Below, piece by piece: positions 41,049 to 49,773 of a stretch of DNA of 64,000 nucleotides (position 1 is the first letter of the stretch; the number at the start of each line of letters is the position of its first letter). The DNA is from Providencia burhodogranariea DSM 19968. Its GTDB lineage: Bacteria > Pseudomonadota > Gammaproteobacteria > Enterobacterales > Enterobacteriaceae. Under the pieces are notes generated by a model that saw nothing but the letters and a program-made list of their open reading frames with translations, was not told where the DNA came from and searched no databases. The position numbers were made by a program, and so were the translations under genes. Location of the stretch: the NCBI RefSeq assembly GCF_000314855.2, contig NZ_KB233222.1, positions 826,889-890,888 on the forward strand. The letters are read 5' to 3'.

Positions 41049-41825
41049 TTACATGGTTATCTGCCAAAGATTGTAGAATGCAATACGACCAGCAAGTTCC
41101 GCTAGGAGCACTGCTGCAACACAGGTTGCCAGAGTTGCTTTCGGTGCACGTTGCTTTAATGCCATCCCAATAAAACCCGCTAAAGCAATCACGAGAACAA
41201 CCACTTGGAATCCCCAAAAACCAGTTTGTTCTGTACTTATCATCGGGCCTGTTTCAGTGAGAAATGCCTGATAACCTGCTCGGCTAGCAAAAATAACTAG
41301 CGCACCAAGTAAGAATGACGCAAGACCAAGGCCGCGAGCACCAATTGCAATCGCGAGTGCCCCTCCACCAACAAGCATCGTCATCCACATTTGTAATGTC
41401 GTGTAGCCAGTATTCCAGTTTGCAATTGATGAGATATTATAAACTTGTGGAATTGACCATACAAAGGCGACACCAGAAATGACGGTAGCAATATTGGCTA
41501 ACTCACGCAGTACTGATTGCTTATAAAATAGCGTAAAAAATAGTGTTGCCGCAGCACAACCGACAAAAACACCACTTAAGAACGCTTCATTACTCATTGG
41601 TGAACGGCCAACGCCTAAGAGCATATTGAAAAATCGCAGAGGTTGCCCTACGTGTAAGCCGCCGATACCTAAGCCAATGATGGCAACGATAAAAGCAAGT
41701 ATATTGGCATTTTTCAGTTGTTTTTCATCAATTGAACCCATTTTTTTACTTAAATAAGCGAGTAAAAATAGTCCCACAGCAGACTGCCCGAACACGGTGA
41801 AAAAGACTAATGGTAGTTCATGCAT
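41049..41825 (-). CDS. dmsC: DmsC, DMSO reductase membrane anchor
   Basis: DmsC is the integral membrane subunit that oxidises menaquinol and anchors DmsAB. The 258-residue protein has about eight hydrophobic segments and starts with the family N-terminus MHELPLVFFTVFGQSAVGLF. It is shorter than E. coli DmsC (287). It begins one base after the dmsB stop. The menaquinone genes at the left of the window would supply its electron donor. Confidence 0.92.
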   Translation of the reverse strand: MHELPLVFFTVFGQSAVGLFLLAYLSKKMGSIDEKQLKNANILAFIVAIIGLGIGGLHVGQPLRFFNMLLGVGRSPMSNEAFLSGVFVGCAAATLFFTLFYKQSVLRELANIATVISGVAFVWSIPQVYNISSIANWNTGYTTLQMWMTMLVGGGALAIAIGARGLGLASFLLGALVIFASRAGYQAFLTETGPMISTEQTGFWGFQVVVLVIALAGFIGMALKQRAPKATLATCVAAVLLAELAGRIAFYNLWQITM

Positions 41826-41826
41826 T

Positions 41827-42444
41827 TTACACCTCCGCCGGATTTTTTAATTCGCCACTTTTATCGCCTGAAGGCTTAGCATCTTTATGCGGCTTAATGA
41901 CAATATTAGGGTTAGTTATGCTTGGGTCTGGCATTGGTGCGATACCACACTCAGTGCCATGAAGTTCACGCAGTACATTGATGTCATCAAAGTCTAGAGC
42001 ACGTTGTGGACATGACTCAACACAAACAGGCTTCATACCTTTAGCAACGCGTTCATAGCAGCCGTCGCATTTACTCATCAGTTTTTTCTTTTCATCATAT
42101 TGTGGTGCGCCATACGGGCAACGTAATTCACAATAACGGCAACCAACACATACGGACTGGTCCACAACCACTAATCCATCTTCTGCACGTTTATGCATAG
42201 CGCCTGTTGGGCAGCCTTCAACACAAGTTGGGTTTGAGCAGTGATTACAAGAAATAGATAAATAGTAGCTATAGACATTTTGCTGCCAAATACCATCTTG
42301 TTTTTGCCAACTACCACCACCAAATTCGTACACCCGACGGAATTTAGGGCCTAAATCGAGATCTTTTTCATCCTTACAACTGACTTGACATGTTTTACAG
42401 CCAGTACATTTTGTGGAGTCAAAATAAAATCCATACTGTTTCAT
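41827..42444 (-). CDS. dmsB: DmsB, DMSO reductase iron-sulfur subunit
   Basis: DmsB carries four [4Fe-4S] clusters between DmsC and DmsA. The 205-residue protein shows four cysteine groups: CTGCKTCQVSC, CNHCSNPTCVEGCP, CVGCRYCELRCPYGAP and CDGC...CVESCP. There is no signal peptide; it is exported with DmsA by the Tat system. It lies between dmsA (11 bases) and dmsC (1 base). Confidence 0.95.
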   Translation of the reverse strand: MKQYGFYFDSTKCTGCKTCQVSCKDEKDLDLGPKFRRVYEFGGGSWQKQDGIWQQNVYSYYLSISCNHCSNPTCVEGCPTGAMHKRAEDGLVVVDQSVCVGCRYCELRCPYGAPQYDEKKKLMSKCDGCYERVAKGMKPVCVESCPQRALDFDDINVLRELHGTECGIAPMPDPSITNPNIVIKPHKDAKPSGDKSGELKNPAEV

Positions 42445-42455
42445 AAATTAACTCC

Positions 42456-44885
42456 TTAAGCGCGTTTCACGTCAACAAGATTAGTATGTTGTGGCGTTCC
42501 TTTTGCCAATGGCGAAGGAACTTGTGAGGTAAGGGTGTTGATACAGCCGCCTGTATCCAGCCCTGCTTGGTCTAGCGTACGCCATGCACCTTGCGGAACT
42601 GCAATAACCCCCGGTAAGACGCGCTCAGTTACTTTAACTTTAATCTGAATACGGCCACGGTCATTAAAAATTTCAGCAATATCGCCATTGCTTAATCCAC
42701 GCTGCTCGGCATCAACCGGGTTGAGCCAGAATTGATGTGGAATAGCTTCACGTAACATTGCAACGTTAAAATAAGTGGAATGCACGTGACCTTTATCGTG
42801 GAAACCAGTCATTAATAGAGGATGTTTTTTCTGGCTATTTTGTTGCTCAACACCTTCATGGTTAACACAATACTCAGGAACAGCAGGAATACGTTGGCCT
42901 TCTGGTAGCTCCCAGTTTTTAACGCGCTCAGCTAGCTGCTCAGAGTAAATTTCAATTTTGCCTGATGGTGTTTTTAGTGGATTAGCGTCAGGGTCATCAC
43001 GAAAATCTTTTAGTGCGATATATTTTGAAGTATCGGCAAATTTACGATCAACAATGCCCGCGCCATCGGTTTCACTAAATTCTGGCAAATGAGGCATTTT
43101 TTCACGGGTTTTATTGTAGCAATATTCAATCCATTGCTCGTAGGTGCGACCTTCAGTGAACTGATCTTTCACTCCCATTTTTTCAGCAACTTCAGCTAAA
43201 ACATCATAATTAGGGCGATTTTCCCATAATGGTTCTATGGCATTTTGTAGACGAACCAGATAATGATAAGCGCCACTCGCATAGGAGTTATTGATTAGAT
43301 CGTTAGTTTCGACAGGTGTCACGTCCGGTAATAGCAAATCTGCATATTGAGCGGATGGCGTGTTGTGGTTATCCCATACTAAGATAAATTCACATTTAGA
43401 TTCATCCGACAAAATTTCATGGGTTTTATTCAAGTCTGCATGTTGGTTACCAATCACATTACTTGAGTAGCACCACATAAATTTAATGTCATTATTGAGT
43501 TTGTCAGCGCCTTTGATCCCACCATTTTCTGCTGTGAGTTCTTTGCCGCGAACAATGGCTTCTGTCCACATAAATGAAGGCAAAGTAGCTTTAACAGGAT
43601 TTGGTAAACCAAAACCTGCAACAGGATAAGCAACACTATTTCCCCAGAGTCCGGTGTTAGTACCAGAGCGACCGATATTACCCGACATAATTGGTAGCAT
43701 CATGATAGAACGACACGCTTGTTCACCATTTTCTGTGCGCTGTAGACCCCAACCTTGAGAAATCCAAGCATGATTTGAATTACCAATTTCACGAGCAAGT
43801 TGAATAATTCGTGAAACTGAAATTCCCGTCAGTTTACTTGCCCATTCTGGTGTTTTAGCAATTCCATCAGGACCATTACCCAAAATATAATCTTTATAAG
43901 ATGCATTACGTGGAGCAGTAGCAGGGAGTGTACTTTCATCCCAACCCACACAATAATTTTTCAAAAACTCTTCGTCAGTTAGGCCTTCTTGGATCATGAC
44001 ATAACCAAGAGCAGCAACGAGAGCCGCATCAGTTCCCGGATAAATAGGGATCCATTCTGCGCCTAATGTGGTCACACTATCAGTTCGGCGTGGGTCAATG
44101 ATAATAACTTTAGCTTTGCTTTTTTCTAACGCGTTCAGTGTTTCATAAAATTGACCGCCACCTGACATTCGGGTTTCTGCAAGGTTATGACCAAACATAA
44201 CAACTAAGTCAGAGTTTTGAATTTCAGATAGCAGAGATTCTTCAACGCTACCATAAACGTAAGGTGTAATTTCCATCAATTGAGCGTAGGAATATGTTCC
44301 ATAGTCACCAAGGAATCCACCAGTTAAGCTCAGCAAGCGTTTACAAGCTGCACGTCCATGTAAGTTTGCACCTGTGGAACCTGTTCCATATTGATAGTAA
44401 ATCGCATCACTGCCGTAAGTATCAATAGTATATTTGAGTTTTTCGGCAATAATCGTGGTTGCTTCATCCCAACTGATTTTTTTGAACTTTCCTTCACCTC
44501 GTTTACCAACACGAACCATTGGGTATTTAAGGCGATCTGGATTATAGGTTTTCCAGCGAACAGAGCGGCCACGTAAACAAGGGCGAATTTGATGTTCACC
44601 CAATGTTGAGTCGTCATACATGGTTTCATTCGAAATTCGGCTGATGACACCATCTTTGACATGAACTTTTAGCGGACAACGGCTCCCACAATTGACTAAA
44701 CATGCGCTATAACTGATTTTTTCACTGATTTCATCAGGCATGATTTCCGGTGTTTTTGCTTGAGCAGCAAAAGGCAGGGTGATTGAGCCAGCAACAGCTG
44801 CAGCGGTTGCAACCGTTGCGGAGGTTTGAATAAATTCCCTCCTGCTCAGTTCTCCAAAATGAGTATTCTTATTAGTTTTATGCAT
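42456..44885 (-). CDS. dmsA: DmsA, DMSO reductase catalytic subunit
   Basis: DmsA reduces DMSO and related N- and S-oxides at a molybdo-bis(MGD) centre. The 809-residue protein has a Tat leader (LSRREFIQTSATVATAA, probable cleavage after AAQA), the N-terminal cluster motif CLVNCGSRCPL with its fourth cysteine in CLRGRS, and a molybdenum-ligand serine in DYGTYSYAQLME. The ATG at 44885 is eight bases from AGG; an ATG two codons upstream is possible. The first gene of dmsABC, it is preceded by an FNR-like site. Confidence 0.95.
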   Translation of the reverse strand: MHKTNKNTHFGELSRREFIQTSATVATAAAVAGSITLPFAAQAKTPEIMPDEISEKISYSACLVNCGSRCPLKVHVKDGVISRISNETMYDDSTLGEHQIRPCLRGRSVRWKTYNPDRLKYPMVRVGKRGEGKFKKISWDEATTIIAEKLKYTIDTYGSDAIYYQYGTGSTGANLHGRAACKRLLSLTGGFLGDYGTYSYAQLMEITPYVYGSVEESLLSEIQNSDLVVMFGHNLAETRMSGGGQFYETLNALEKSKAKVIIIDPRRTDSVTTLGAEWIPIYPGTDAALVAALGYVMIQEGLTDEEFLKNYCVGWDESTLPATAPRNASYKDYILGNGPDGIAKTPEWASKLTGISVSRIIQLAREIGNSNHAWISQGWGLQRTENGEQACRSIMMLPIMSGNIGRSGTNTGLWGNSVAYPVAGFGLPNPVKATLPSFMWTEAIVRGKELTAENGGIKGADKLNNDIKFMWCYSSNVIGNQHADLNKTHEILSDESKCEFILVWDNHNTPSAQYADLLLPDVTPVETNDLINNSYASGAYHYLVRLQNAIEPLWENRPNYDVLAEVAEKMGVKDQFTEGRTYEQWIEYCYNKTREKMPHLPEFSETDGAGIVDRKFADTSKYIALKDFRDDPDANPLKTPSGKIEIYSEQLAERVKNWELPEGQRIPAVPEYCVNHEGVEQQNSQKKHPLLMTGFHDKGHVHSTYFNVAMLREAIPHQFWLNPVDAEQRGLSNGDIAEIFNDRGRIQIKVKVTERVLPGVIAVPQGAWRTLDQAGLDTGGCINTLTSQVPSPLAKGTPQHTNLVDVKRA

Positions 44886-44930
44886 TGACATTGCCTATAT
44901 GTAAAGTTCGAGATCACTTTCTTACTTCGT

Positions 44931-44972
44931 ATGTTAAAAAAAGTAGCACGAAGGCAACATGACCTAAATCAA
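44931..44972 (-). promoter_or_regulatory. FNR-type promoter of dmsABC
   Basis: On the minus strand TTGAT-TTAG-GTCAT (44959-44972) matches the FNR site at 8 of 10 positions. A -10-like TAACAT at 44931-44936 would put the transcript start near 44924 and the site centre at -41.5. E. coli dmsA is FNR-activated from the same position. Confidence 0.6.
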
Positions 44973-45118
44973 CAATACTCCCGAAAAACAGAAGATTACT
45001 GTTCGGTAGTATATTAATTTATAAGGAGTTTTCTGAGGTTTTGGACGGAATAGTCACATTTTGGTTATCTATCGATATGTTATTATTTATATAATGCTAG
45101 GGGGTGACGGCAGGAAAA

Positions 45119-45136
45119 AGAGGGGTTTCCCCCTCT
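45119..45136 (-). terminator. Terminator of ybdG
   Basis: On the minus strand AGAGGGG-GAAA-CCCCTCT is followed by TTTTTCC, a compact GNRA-looped intrinsic terminator 50 bases past the ybdG stop. Confidence 0.88.
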
Positions 45137-45185
45137 ATAGAATTACCACGTAGGTAGTAAGTTCATAAACAATACTTATTAGTTA

Positions 45186-46448
45186 CTAGTGAGTATTTGA
45201 TTTTTCTGTTGAGTGACCAATTGCACGCATATCGGTACCCGTTGGTGATTGATGAACACGTAAATTGAACTGTGGCAGGATTGAGAATATATGGTCAAAA
45301 ATATCTGACTGTATACGTTCATAATCAACCCATGCCGTTGTATTGGTAAATGCATAGATTTCGATAGGTAGCCCATTAGAATCAGATTCAAGCTGCCTAA
45401 CCATGATGGTCATCCCTTTATGGATGTTAGGATTAGACTTCATATAAGCTTCCACATAGGCACGAAAAGTTCCGATGTTAGTTAGCCTACGCTGATTCAG
45501 AGGTGTTGCTTTACCTTCAGGAATAGTGGCATTAAATACTTTAATTTCAGAAATTTTGTTATCAATATATGGCTCAAGTAAATTGGCTTTTTCTAACCAA
45601 GTAATTTCATTGTGCTCAAGAAAATGAATACTTGAGGTATCTAAACGGATACTACGTTTAATACGGCGACCACCAGAGTCGGTCATGCCTTTCCAGTTTT
45701 TAAATGAGTCAGAAATTAAGGCATAAGTAGGGATAGTAGTCACTGTATTATCCCAATTCTGTACTTTTACAGTTGTTAATCCGATATCAACTACCGCGCC
45801 ATCAGCTCCATATTTCGGCATTTCCAGCCAATCACCAATATTGACCATATTATTTGCAGAAAGTTGAATTCCAGCAACAAGCCCCATGATTGGGTCTTTA
45901 AAGACCAACATCATTACGGCGGTCATTGCACCTAAACCACTCAATAGAATTAGGGGCGATTTTCCGATTAGCAACGCAATGATCATAATTGCAATGAGCA
46001 CTGTTGCGATGAGTTTAATACTTTGGAAAATTCCGCGTAATGGTAGGTGTGCTGTTTTTGCTGCACGCTGTAAGAAGCTGAGCAAAATATCCAGAACAGA
46101 GTAAAACGTTAATAAACCGAAAAGTAAACACCAAGCTTGTGAGGCGACATTTAAGACTTGTTGCGCGGTTGAATCTGCATGTAGCCAAAGTGTGGATTGG
46201 ATATTAACCACAACACCTTGAATAATAAATGCAATACGATTAAAAAGATTGAATTGAGTTAATTGACGTTGCCAGCCACTACTTTTTTTTTGACCACTTT
46301 TTGTCACACGCGGCAAAATAATTTTGTGTAAAATAAAATGCAAAATTAAGGCGACAACAAGAATTAAGCCTAGCACAATTAAAAGTGAAGTAATCTCGGC
46401 GTAATCTTGGTTAAACTGGCGTACCCAGTCAAGCAGTTGCTGCTGCAT
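45186..46448 (-). CDS. ybdG: YbdG-type mechanosensitive channel (MscS family)
   Basis: The 420-residue inner-membrane protein has five hydrophobic segments in its first half and the conserved MscS pore and beta domain. KLIATVLIAIMIIALLIGKSP, GAMTAVMMLVFKDPIMGLVAGIQLS and IGLTTVKVQNWDNTVTTIPT follow E. coli YbdG almost residue for residue. The family gives a low-level (MscM-like) response to osmotic downshift. GGAG precedes the ATG. It is transcribed alone, with its own terminator. Confidence 0.9.
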   Translation of the reverse strand: MQQQLLDWVRQFNQDYAEITSLLIVLGLILVVALILHFILHKIILPRVTKSGQKKSSGWQRQLTQFNLFNRIAFIIQGVVVNIQSTLWLHADSTAQQVLNVASQAWCLLFGLLTFYSVLDILLSFLQRAAKTAHLPLRGIFQSIKLIATVLIAIMIIALLIGKSPLILLSGLGAMTAVMMLVFKDPIMGLVAGIQLSANNMVNIGDWLEMPKYGADGAVVDIGLTTVKVQNWDNTVTTIPTYALISDSFKNWKGMTDSGGRRIKRSIRLDTSSIHFLEHNEITWLEKANLLEPYIDNKISEIKVFNATIPEGKATPLNQRRLTNIGTFRAYVEAYMKSNPNIHKGMTIMVRQLESDSNGLPIEIYAFTNTTAWVDYERIQSDIFDHIFSILPQFNLRVHQSPTGTDMRAIGHSTEKSNTH

Positions 46449-46808
46449 GTGTTCTCCTTCTTAATTTGAACGATTTTCGCTAAAAATGAATCTATTACGA
46501 ATAAACAGTAACATATATTTAACGTTGACTCATTATTAAGAGTGTAAAAAACTGTGATGGATAAAAATACAAGGTGAAAATATAAAATTGAGAATGTGCA
46601 TCATGCATTAGTCAAATATAAGCTAATAAATCAGTAGATTATAAATTTACGAGCGATAGTTCAAACGGCGTAATGCAGTTTTTTCGTATTACAAAATGGA
46701 AATAACTTTGAGATGTTGAAATAGGTTTATTGATTAACCAGCGGTATGAAAGGAGAATCAGTGAATTTTCAAGCACAAAGTGGGGCTGGGGCAATTGATA
46801 AGTATGAC

Positions 46809-46849
46809 AAGTAAAAGAACAGCCTTACTATATTTAAATTTAAGGCTGT
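46809..46849 (-). terminator. Terminator for the 23-codon small gene
   Basis: ACAGCCTTA and TAAGGCTGT form a perfect 9-bp stem with a 13-base AT loop. On the minus strand it is followed by TCTTTTACTT. It lies 54 bases after the small frame's stop and no other gene is nearby to use it. Confidence 0.7.
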
Positions 46850-46902
46850 GCTGCAAAAAAAAGCATAAAACGTTAAAGATGAGGTAATAAAAAACGGCGA
46901 TA

Positions 46903-46974
46903 TTACATAAAACGTTTAGCAAGTAATTCAATCACTTCTTGAACACTACTAATGAATTCTTTGATGCTATTCAT
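46903..46974 (-). CDS. Possible 23-residue amphipathic small protein
   Basis: An ATG at 46974 with GGAG five bases upstream opens a 23-codon frame reading MNSIKEFISSVQEVIELL and ending AKRFM. The pattern of hydrophobic residues every three to four positions predicts an amphipathic helix rather than a membrane-spanning segment, like phenol-soluble or membrane-surface peptides. A -35/-10 promoter, a CRP-like palindrome and a terminator surround it, making a transcript of about 200 nt. It is not recognised as a known small protein. Alternatively the transcript is a regulatory RNA. Confidence 0.5.
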   Translation of the reverse strand: MNSIKEFISSVQEVIELLAKRFM

Positions 46975-46994
46975 GAAAACTCCAAAATTAAAAA

Positions 46995-47045
46995 TGTGAT
47001 CCAGATCACTTGCCGGCATTTTAGCTTTTGGCGGAGTAAAGTCAA
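46995..47045 (-). promoter_or_regulatory. Promoter and CRP-like palindrome of the small gene
   Basis: On the minus strand TTGACT (47045-47040), a 16-bp spacer and TAAAAT (47023-47018) predict a transcript start near 47011. Overlapping the start is TGTGATCCAGATCACT (46995-47010), 9 of 10 matches to the CRP half-sites TGTGA-N6-TCACA. At about +9 it would repress rather than activate if CRP binds. It could also form a leader hairpin. Confidence 0.55.
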
Positions 47046-47085
47046 GAGTGTAACTAAATATTATTTTAATGATTAAAATTTATTT

Positions 47086-47124
47086 GATGGCGAGAATTGT
47101 TTACACATAAGCTCACTCGCCATC
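47086..47124 (-). terminator. Probable terminator of the hdeD-like gene
   Basis: GATGGCGAG and CTCGCCATC are exact 9-bp inverted repeats 21 bases apart, just past the stop, followed on the minus strand by AAATAAATTTT. The T-run is imperfect. Confidence 0.6.
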
Positions 47125-47135
47125 AAAAAACATGA

Positions 47136-47711
47136 CTATTTATTTGTATTTTTCAAAGCACTTGCAAGTATGAATAAATTGAAAGAGCTAAACAGCAATT
47201 CGATACCAATAAACAGGGTCAATAGGGTGATGGAGGTTTGTGCATTACCACTCAGTAGCATATAGGCGATGATTAAATCTAAAACCCCGATTAAAATATT
47301 CATCGAACCTGCCGCAGAGCTGATAGCTTTAAAGCCAATAAAAAGTCGAATAACCCCACCAATAATGAATAAAATAGCGACAAAAATCGCGAGGAAAAGT
47401 AAGCTTTGTAGAGGATCAGTAATGAATGCGTAGCCTAAAATAAGGTAGGCGATACCTGTGATTACGCTAAAAAATACTGACATACCGGAGTATAATCGGT
47501 TAAAGACCAAATTAAGGATTATTGCAACACCACTGATCACCAACATGACGCCAATCAACGAGCTGAATGCAATGCCGGAAATAATGGGATTGCTAATACA
47601 AACGATCCCTCCAATGAGTAGTAATAAAGCGACAAGATAAATAATTGTTCGATGGCCTTTCAATTGAGAGTCAGCAAGATTAGCAAGCTGATTAGGATTG
47701 AGATTAAGCAT
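47136..47711 (-). CDS. HdeD-family membrane protein (DUF308)
   Basis: The 191-residue protein has six hydrophobic segments in three repeated pairs, the DUF308/HdeD pattern (LLLLIGGIVCISNPIIS, GIAYLILGYAFITDPLQSLL, FIIGGVIRLFIGFKAI). HdeD supports acid resistance at high cell density in E. coli, but no hdeAB or gad genes are nearby. The ATG at 47711 has GGGAGA seven bases upstream and is preferred over an in-frame ATG seven codons earlier, which precedes that ribosome site. Confidence 0.85.
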   Translation of the reverse strand: MLNLNPNQLANLADSQLKGHRTIIYLVALLLLIGGIVCISNPIISGIAFSSLIGVMLVISGVAIILNLVFNRLYSGMSVFFSVITGIAYLILGYAFITDPLQSLLFLAIFVAILFIIGGVIRLFIGFKAISSAAGSMNILIGVLDLIIAYMLLSGNAQTSITLLTLFIGIELLFSSFNLFILASALKNTNK

Positions 47712-48104
47712 GACAGATTCTCCCTTAAGCAAAATAAAACGTAATTGACTAAGTTGATGTAAATGAATACTAAAATATACCTATCATACTTTAAATTGCC
47801 GATAACTAAGGTTATTGGTTGTATGCAATTGGAATTATGCTAGGTATAGACCTTATACGATTTAATTCAACATCGATTTCATAAAAATAGCAACAACTCT
47901 GCTATTAATATTAGGCTATATTTAAAAATAATTCATTATTATTGAGCTAATTGAAATTAATTATGTGTCAATAATCAGTTAATGAATGGTTAAGAGTTAA
48001 CTTCTGTAAAAACATAATCAAGCATTTATATATTTAGTATCGAGTTATTGTTATCTTTAATTTTTCGGCTGCAATTTTTGAATTTAAAAAGGAAGACTAA
48101 ATTT
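47712..48104. other. Divergent promoter region, hdeD-like and aminotransferase genes
   Basis: These 393 AT-rich bases carry no supported gene. They must hold the promoters of both flanking genes. An in-frame extension of the aminotransferase from 48048 is not supported by a ribosome site. Confidence 0.4.
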
Positions 48105-48953
48105 ATGATAGTTTATATCAATGGTGAATTTGTCAAAGAAGAACAAGCGGTTGTATCCGTTTTCGATCGAGGGTTTTTATTTGCAGATGCTGTTTATGAA
48201 GTTACAACTATTCTTAATAGCCGACTAATTGATTTTAAAAGCCATATGACACGTCTGCGACGGTCAAGCGCTGAATTAGAATTATTACTGCCTTACACTG
48301 ATGACGAGTTATTAACTATCCATCAACAGCTCATCGAAAAAAATAATGTAAATGAAGGGCTAATTTATTTACAACTTACTCGTGGAAATGCAGGGCAACG
48401 TGATTTTTTGTTTCCAAGTAAATCTGTCGAACCGACATTAGTTCTTTTCGCCCAAAAAATCTCAATTATTGAAAATTCTAAAGCGAAAGCAGGGATTAGA
48501 GTTGTGGCTTATGATGATATTCGTTGGCAGCGTTGTGATATCAAAACGACTTCTTTGCTTGCCGCGTCATTAGCAAAGCAATATGCCTATTCTCAAGGTG
48601 CTGATGATGCAATATTTGTTAAGAATGGACTCATCACAGAAGGAAGCTCCAGCAACTTTTTTATTATCACTCAAGATAATACACTTAAAACTCGTGCATT
48701 AAGTCATGAGATATTACCGGGGATTACCCGTCAAGCAATTTTGGCGCTTGCGAAAGAGCAAAAGTTGTCCATTGAAGAAACCGCATTTTCTATTGAAGAG
48801 GCCATTGCCGCGAAAGAAGCTTTCATAACATCTGCAACCTCTGTCGTTTATCCGGTTATTGAGGTTGATGGGCAAAAAGTGGGGCAGGGAAAGCCGGGTT
48901 TATTAGCACACCGGCTTCGAGAAATCTATATACAGGCAATGTCAGTACCGTGA
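48105..48953 (+). CDS. D-amino-acid transaminase-like class IV aminotransferase
   Basis: The 282-residue PLP enzyme belongs to fold-type IV. The family start VYINGEFVKEEQAVVSVFDRGFLFADAVYE is followed by the PLP-lysine region RCDIKTTSLLAASLAKQYA, the phosphate loop ITEGSSSNFFII, and ILPGITRQAIL. The length and the DRGFLFADAVYE block suit D-alanine/D-amino-acid transaminase, making or using D-alanine and D-glutamate. Aminodeoxychorismate lyase or a branched-chain enzyme is less likely. AAGGAAG lies about ten bases before the ATG. It converges on the hydrolase gene. Confidence 0.85.
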   Translation: MIVYINGEFVKEEQAVVSVFDRGFLFADAVYEVTTILNSRLIDFKSHMTRLRRSSAELELLLPYTDDELLTIHQQLIEKNNVNEGLIYLQLTRGNAGQRDFLFPSKSVEPTLVLFAQKISIIENSKAKAGIRVVAYDDIRWQRCDIKTTSLLAASLAKQYAYSQGADDAIFVKNGLITEGSSSNFFIITQDNTLKTRALSHEILPGITRQAILALAKEQKLSIEETAFSIEEAIAAKEAFITSATSVVYPVIEVDGQKVGQGKPGLLAHRLREIYIQAMSVP

Positions 48954-48973
48954 TGAATTAGTTAACGTCAAAA

Positions 48974-49555
48974 TTATACAATATTTCCTTGCATTAAATC
49001 TGAAAGTGAGGAAATTTTTGCCATACCCCGTAGCGCTTGCATACTTTGCTGGTGTAATTCTAATGTATCTGCCGAACAAAGATCCTCAATAACGGTTACC
49101 TGATAGCCTAAATCGTGAGCAAAACGCACACTACTTTGAATCGTCATCACGGAGCTAACGCCACCGAAAATCACATGGTTAATTTTATTTTCGTCTAGCC
49201 ATTGATTTAACGTATTTCCGGCAAATGCACTGACACCTTTTTTAATCATCACAAGATCGTGAAATTGGACATCAAGTTCATTCACCCAATTGCAACCTGT
49301 ACCACTTAATTTGAGTGCACCAAGCTCTTTTATATTGTGAAACATTGGAGAGCCTGCGGGGATATCGTGGTAATCATCAGCAAATCCAACTTTTACCCAT
49401 ATAACCGGTATTTTATGCTCGCGAGCGAAAGCGGCGGCTTTATTTGAATTGTTAATGACATTACGTTCATAAGCTTGTTGATGGGTATTTTTTGACAAGC
49501 TGTTTTTACCAACGATATCTTCAATAAGATCAATAATAATTAAGGCTGTAGACAT
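48974..49555 (-). CDS. Isochorismatase-family cysteine hydrolase
   Basis: The 193-residue protein has the alpha/beta fold of the isochorismatase/nicotinamidase family: the catalytic Asp in LIIIDLIEDIVG, the Lys in MIKKGVSAFAGN, and HVIFGGVSSVMTIQSSVRFAHDLG. The nucleophile position, cysteine in many hydrolases of the family, reads VSSVM here, so it may be a non-cysteine (isochorismatase-like) or altered member. The substrate is unknown. The ATG at 49555 follows AAAGGA by six bases. Confidence 0.8.
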   Translation of the reverse strand: MSTALIIIDLIEDIVGKNSLSKNTHQQAYERNVINNSNKAAAFAREHKIPVIWVKVGFADDYHDIPAGSPMFHNIKELGALKLSGTGCNWVNELDVQFHDLVMIKKGVSAFAGNTLNQWLDENKINHVIFGGVSSVMTIQSSVRFAHDLGYQVTVIEDLCSADTLELHQQSMQALRGMAKISSLSDLMQGNIV

Positions 49556-49773
49556 AGGTTTTCCTTTAAACAAGTTGAGGATTAGTACTTTTCATATTTG
49601 TAGCTATCGAAGTGATAAAACACTCATTGAGCATTTTTATAGGAATAGCTCTGTTTTTGTCTATATGCAATATGCAACTTGATCTTTTTTGGTGGAGATA
49701 AAGCGGACTATAATGCCAAAACTGTATCGTGTTAATATTATTTTTGTCGATTAAGCCGCTAAACAAATAAGTT

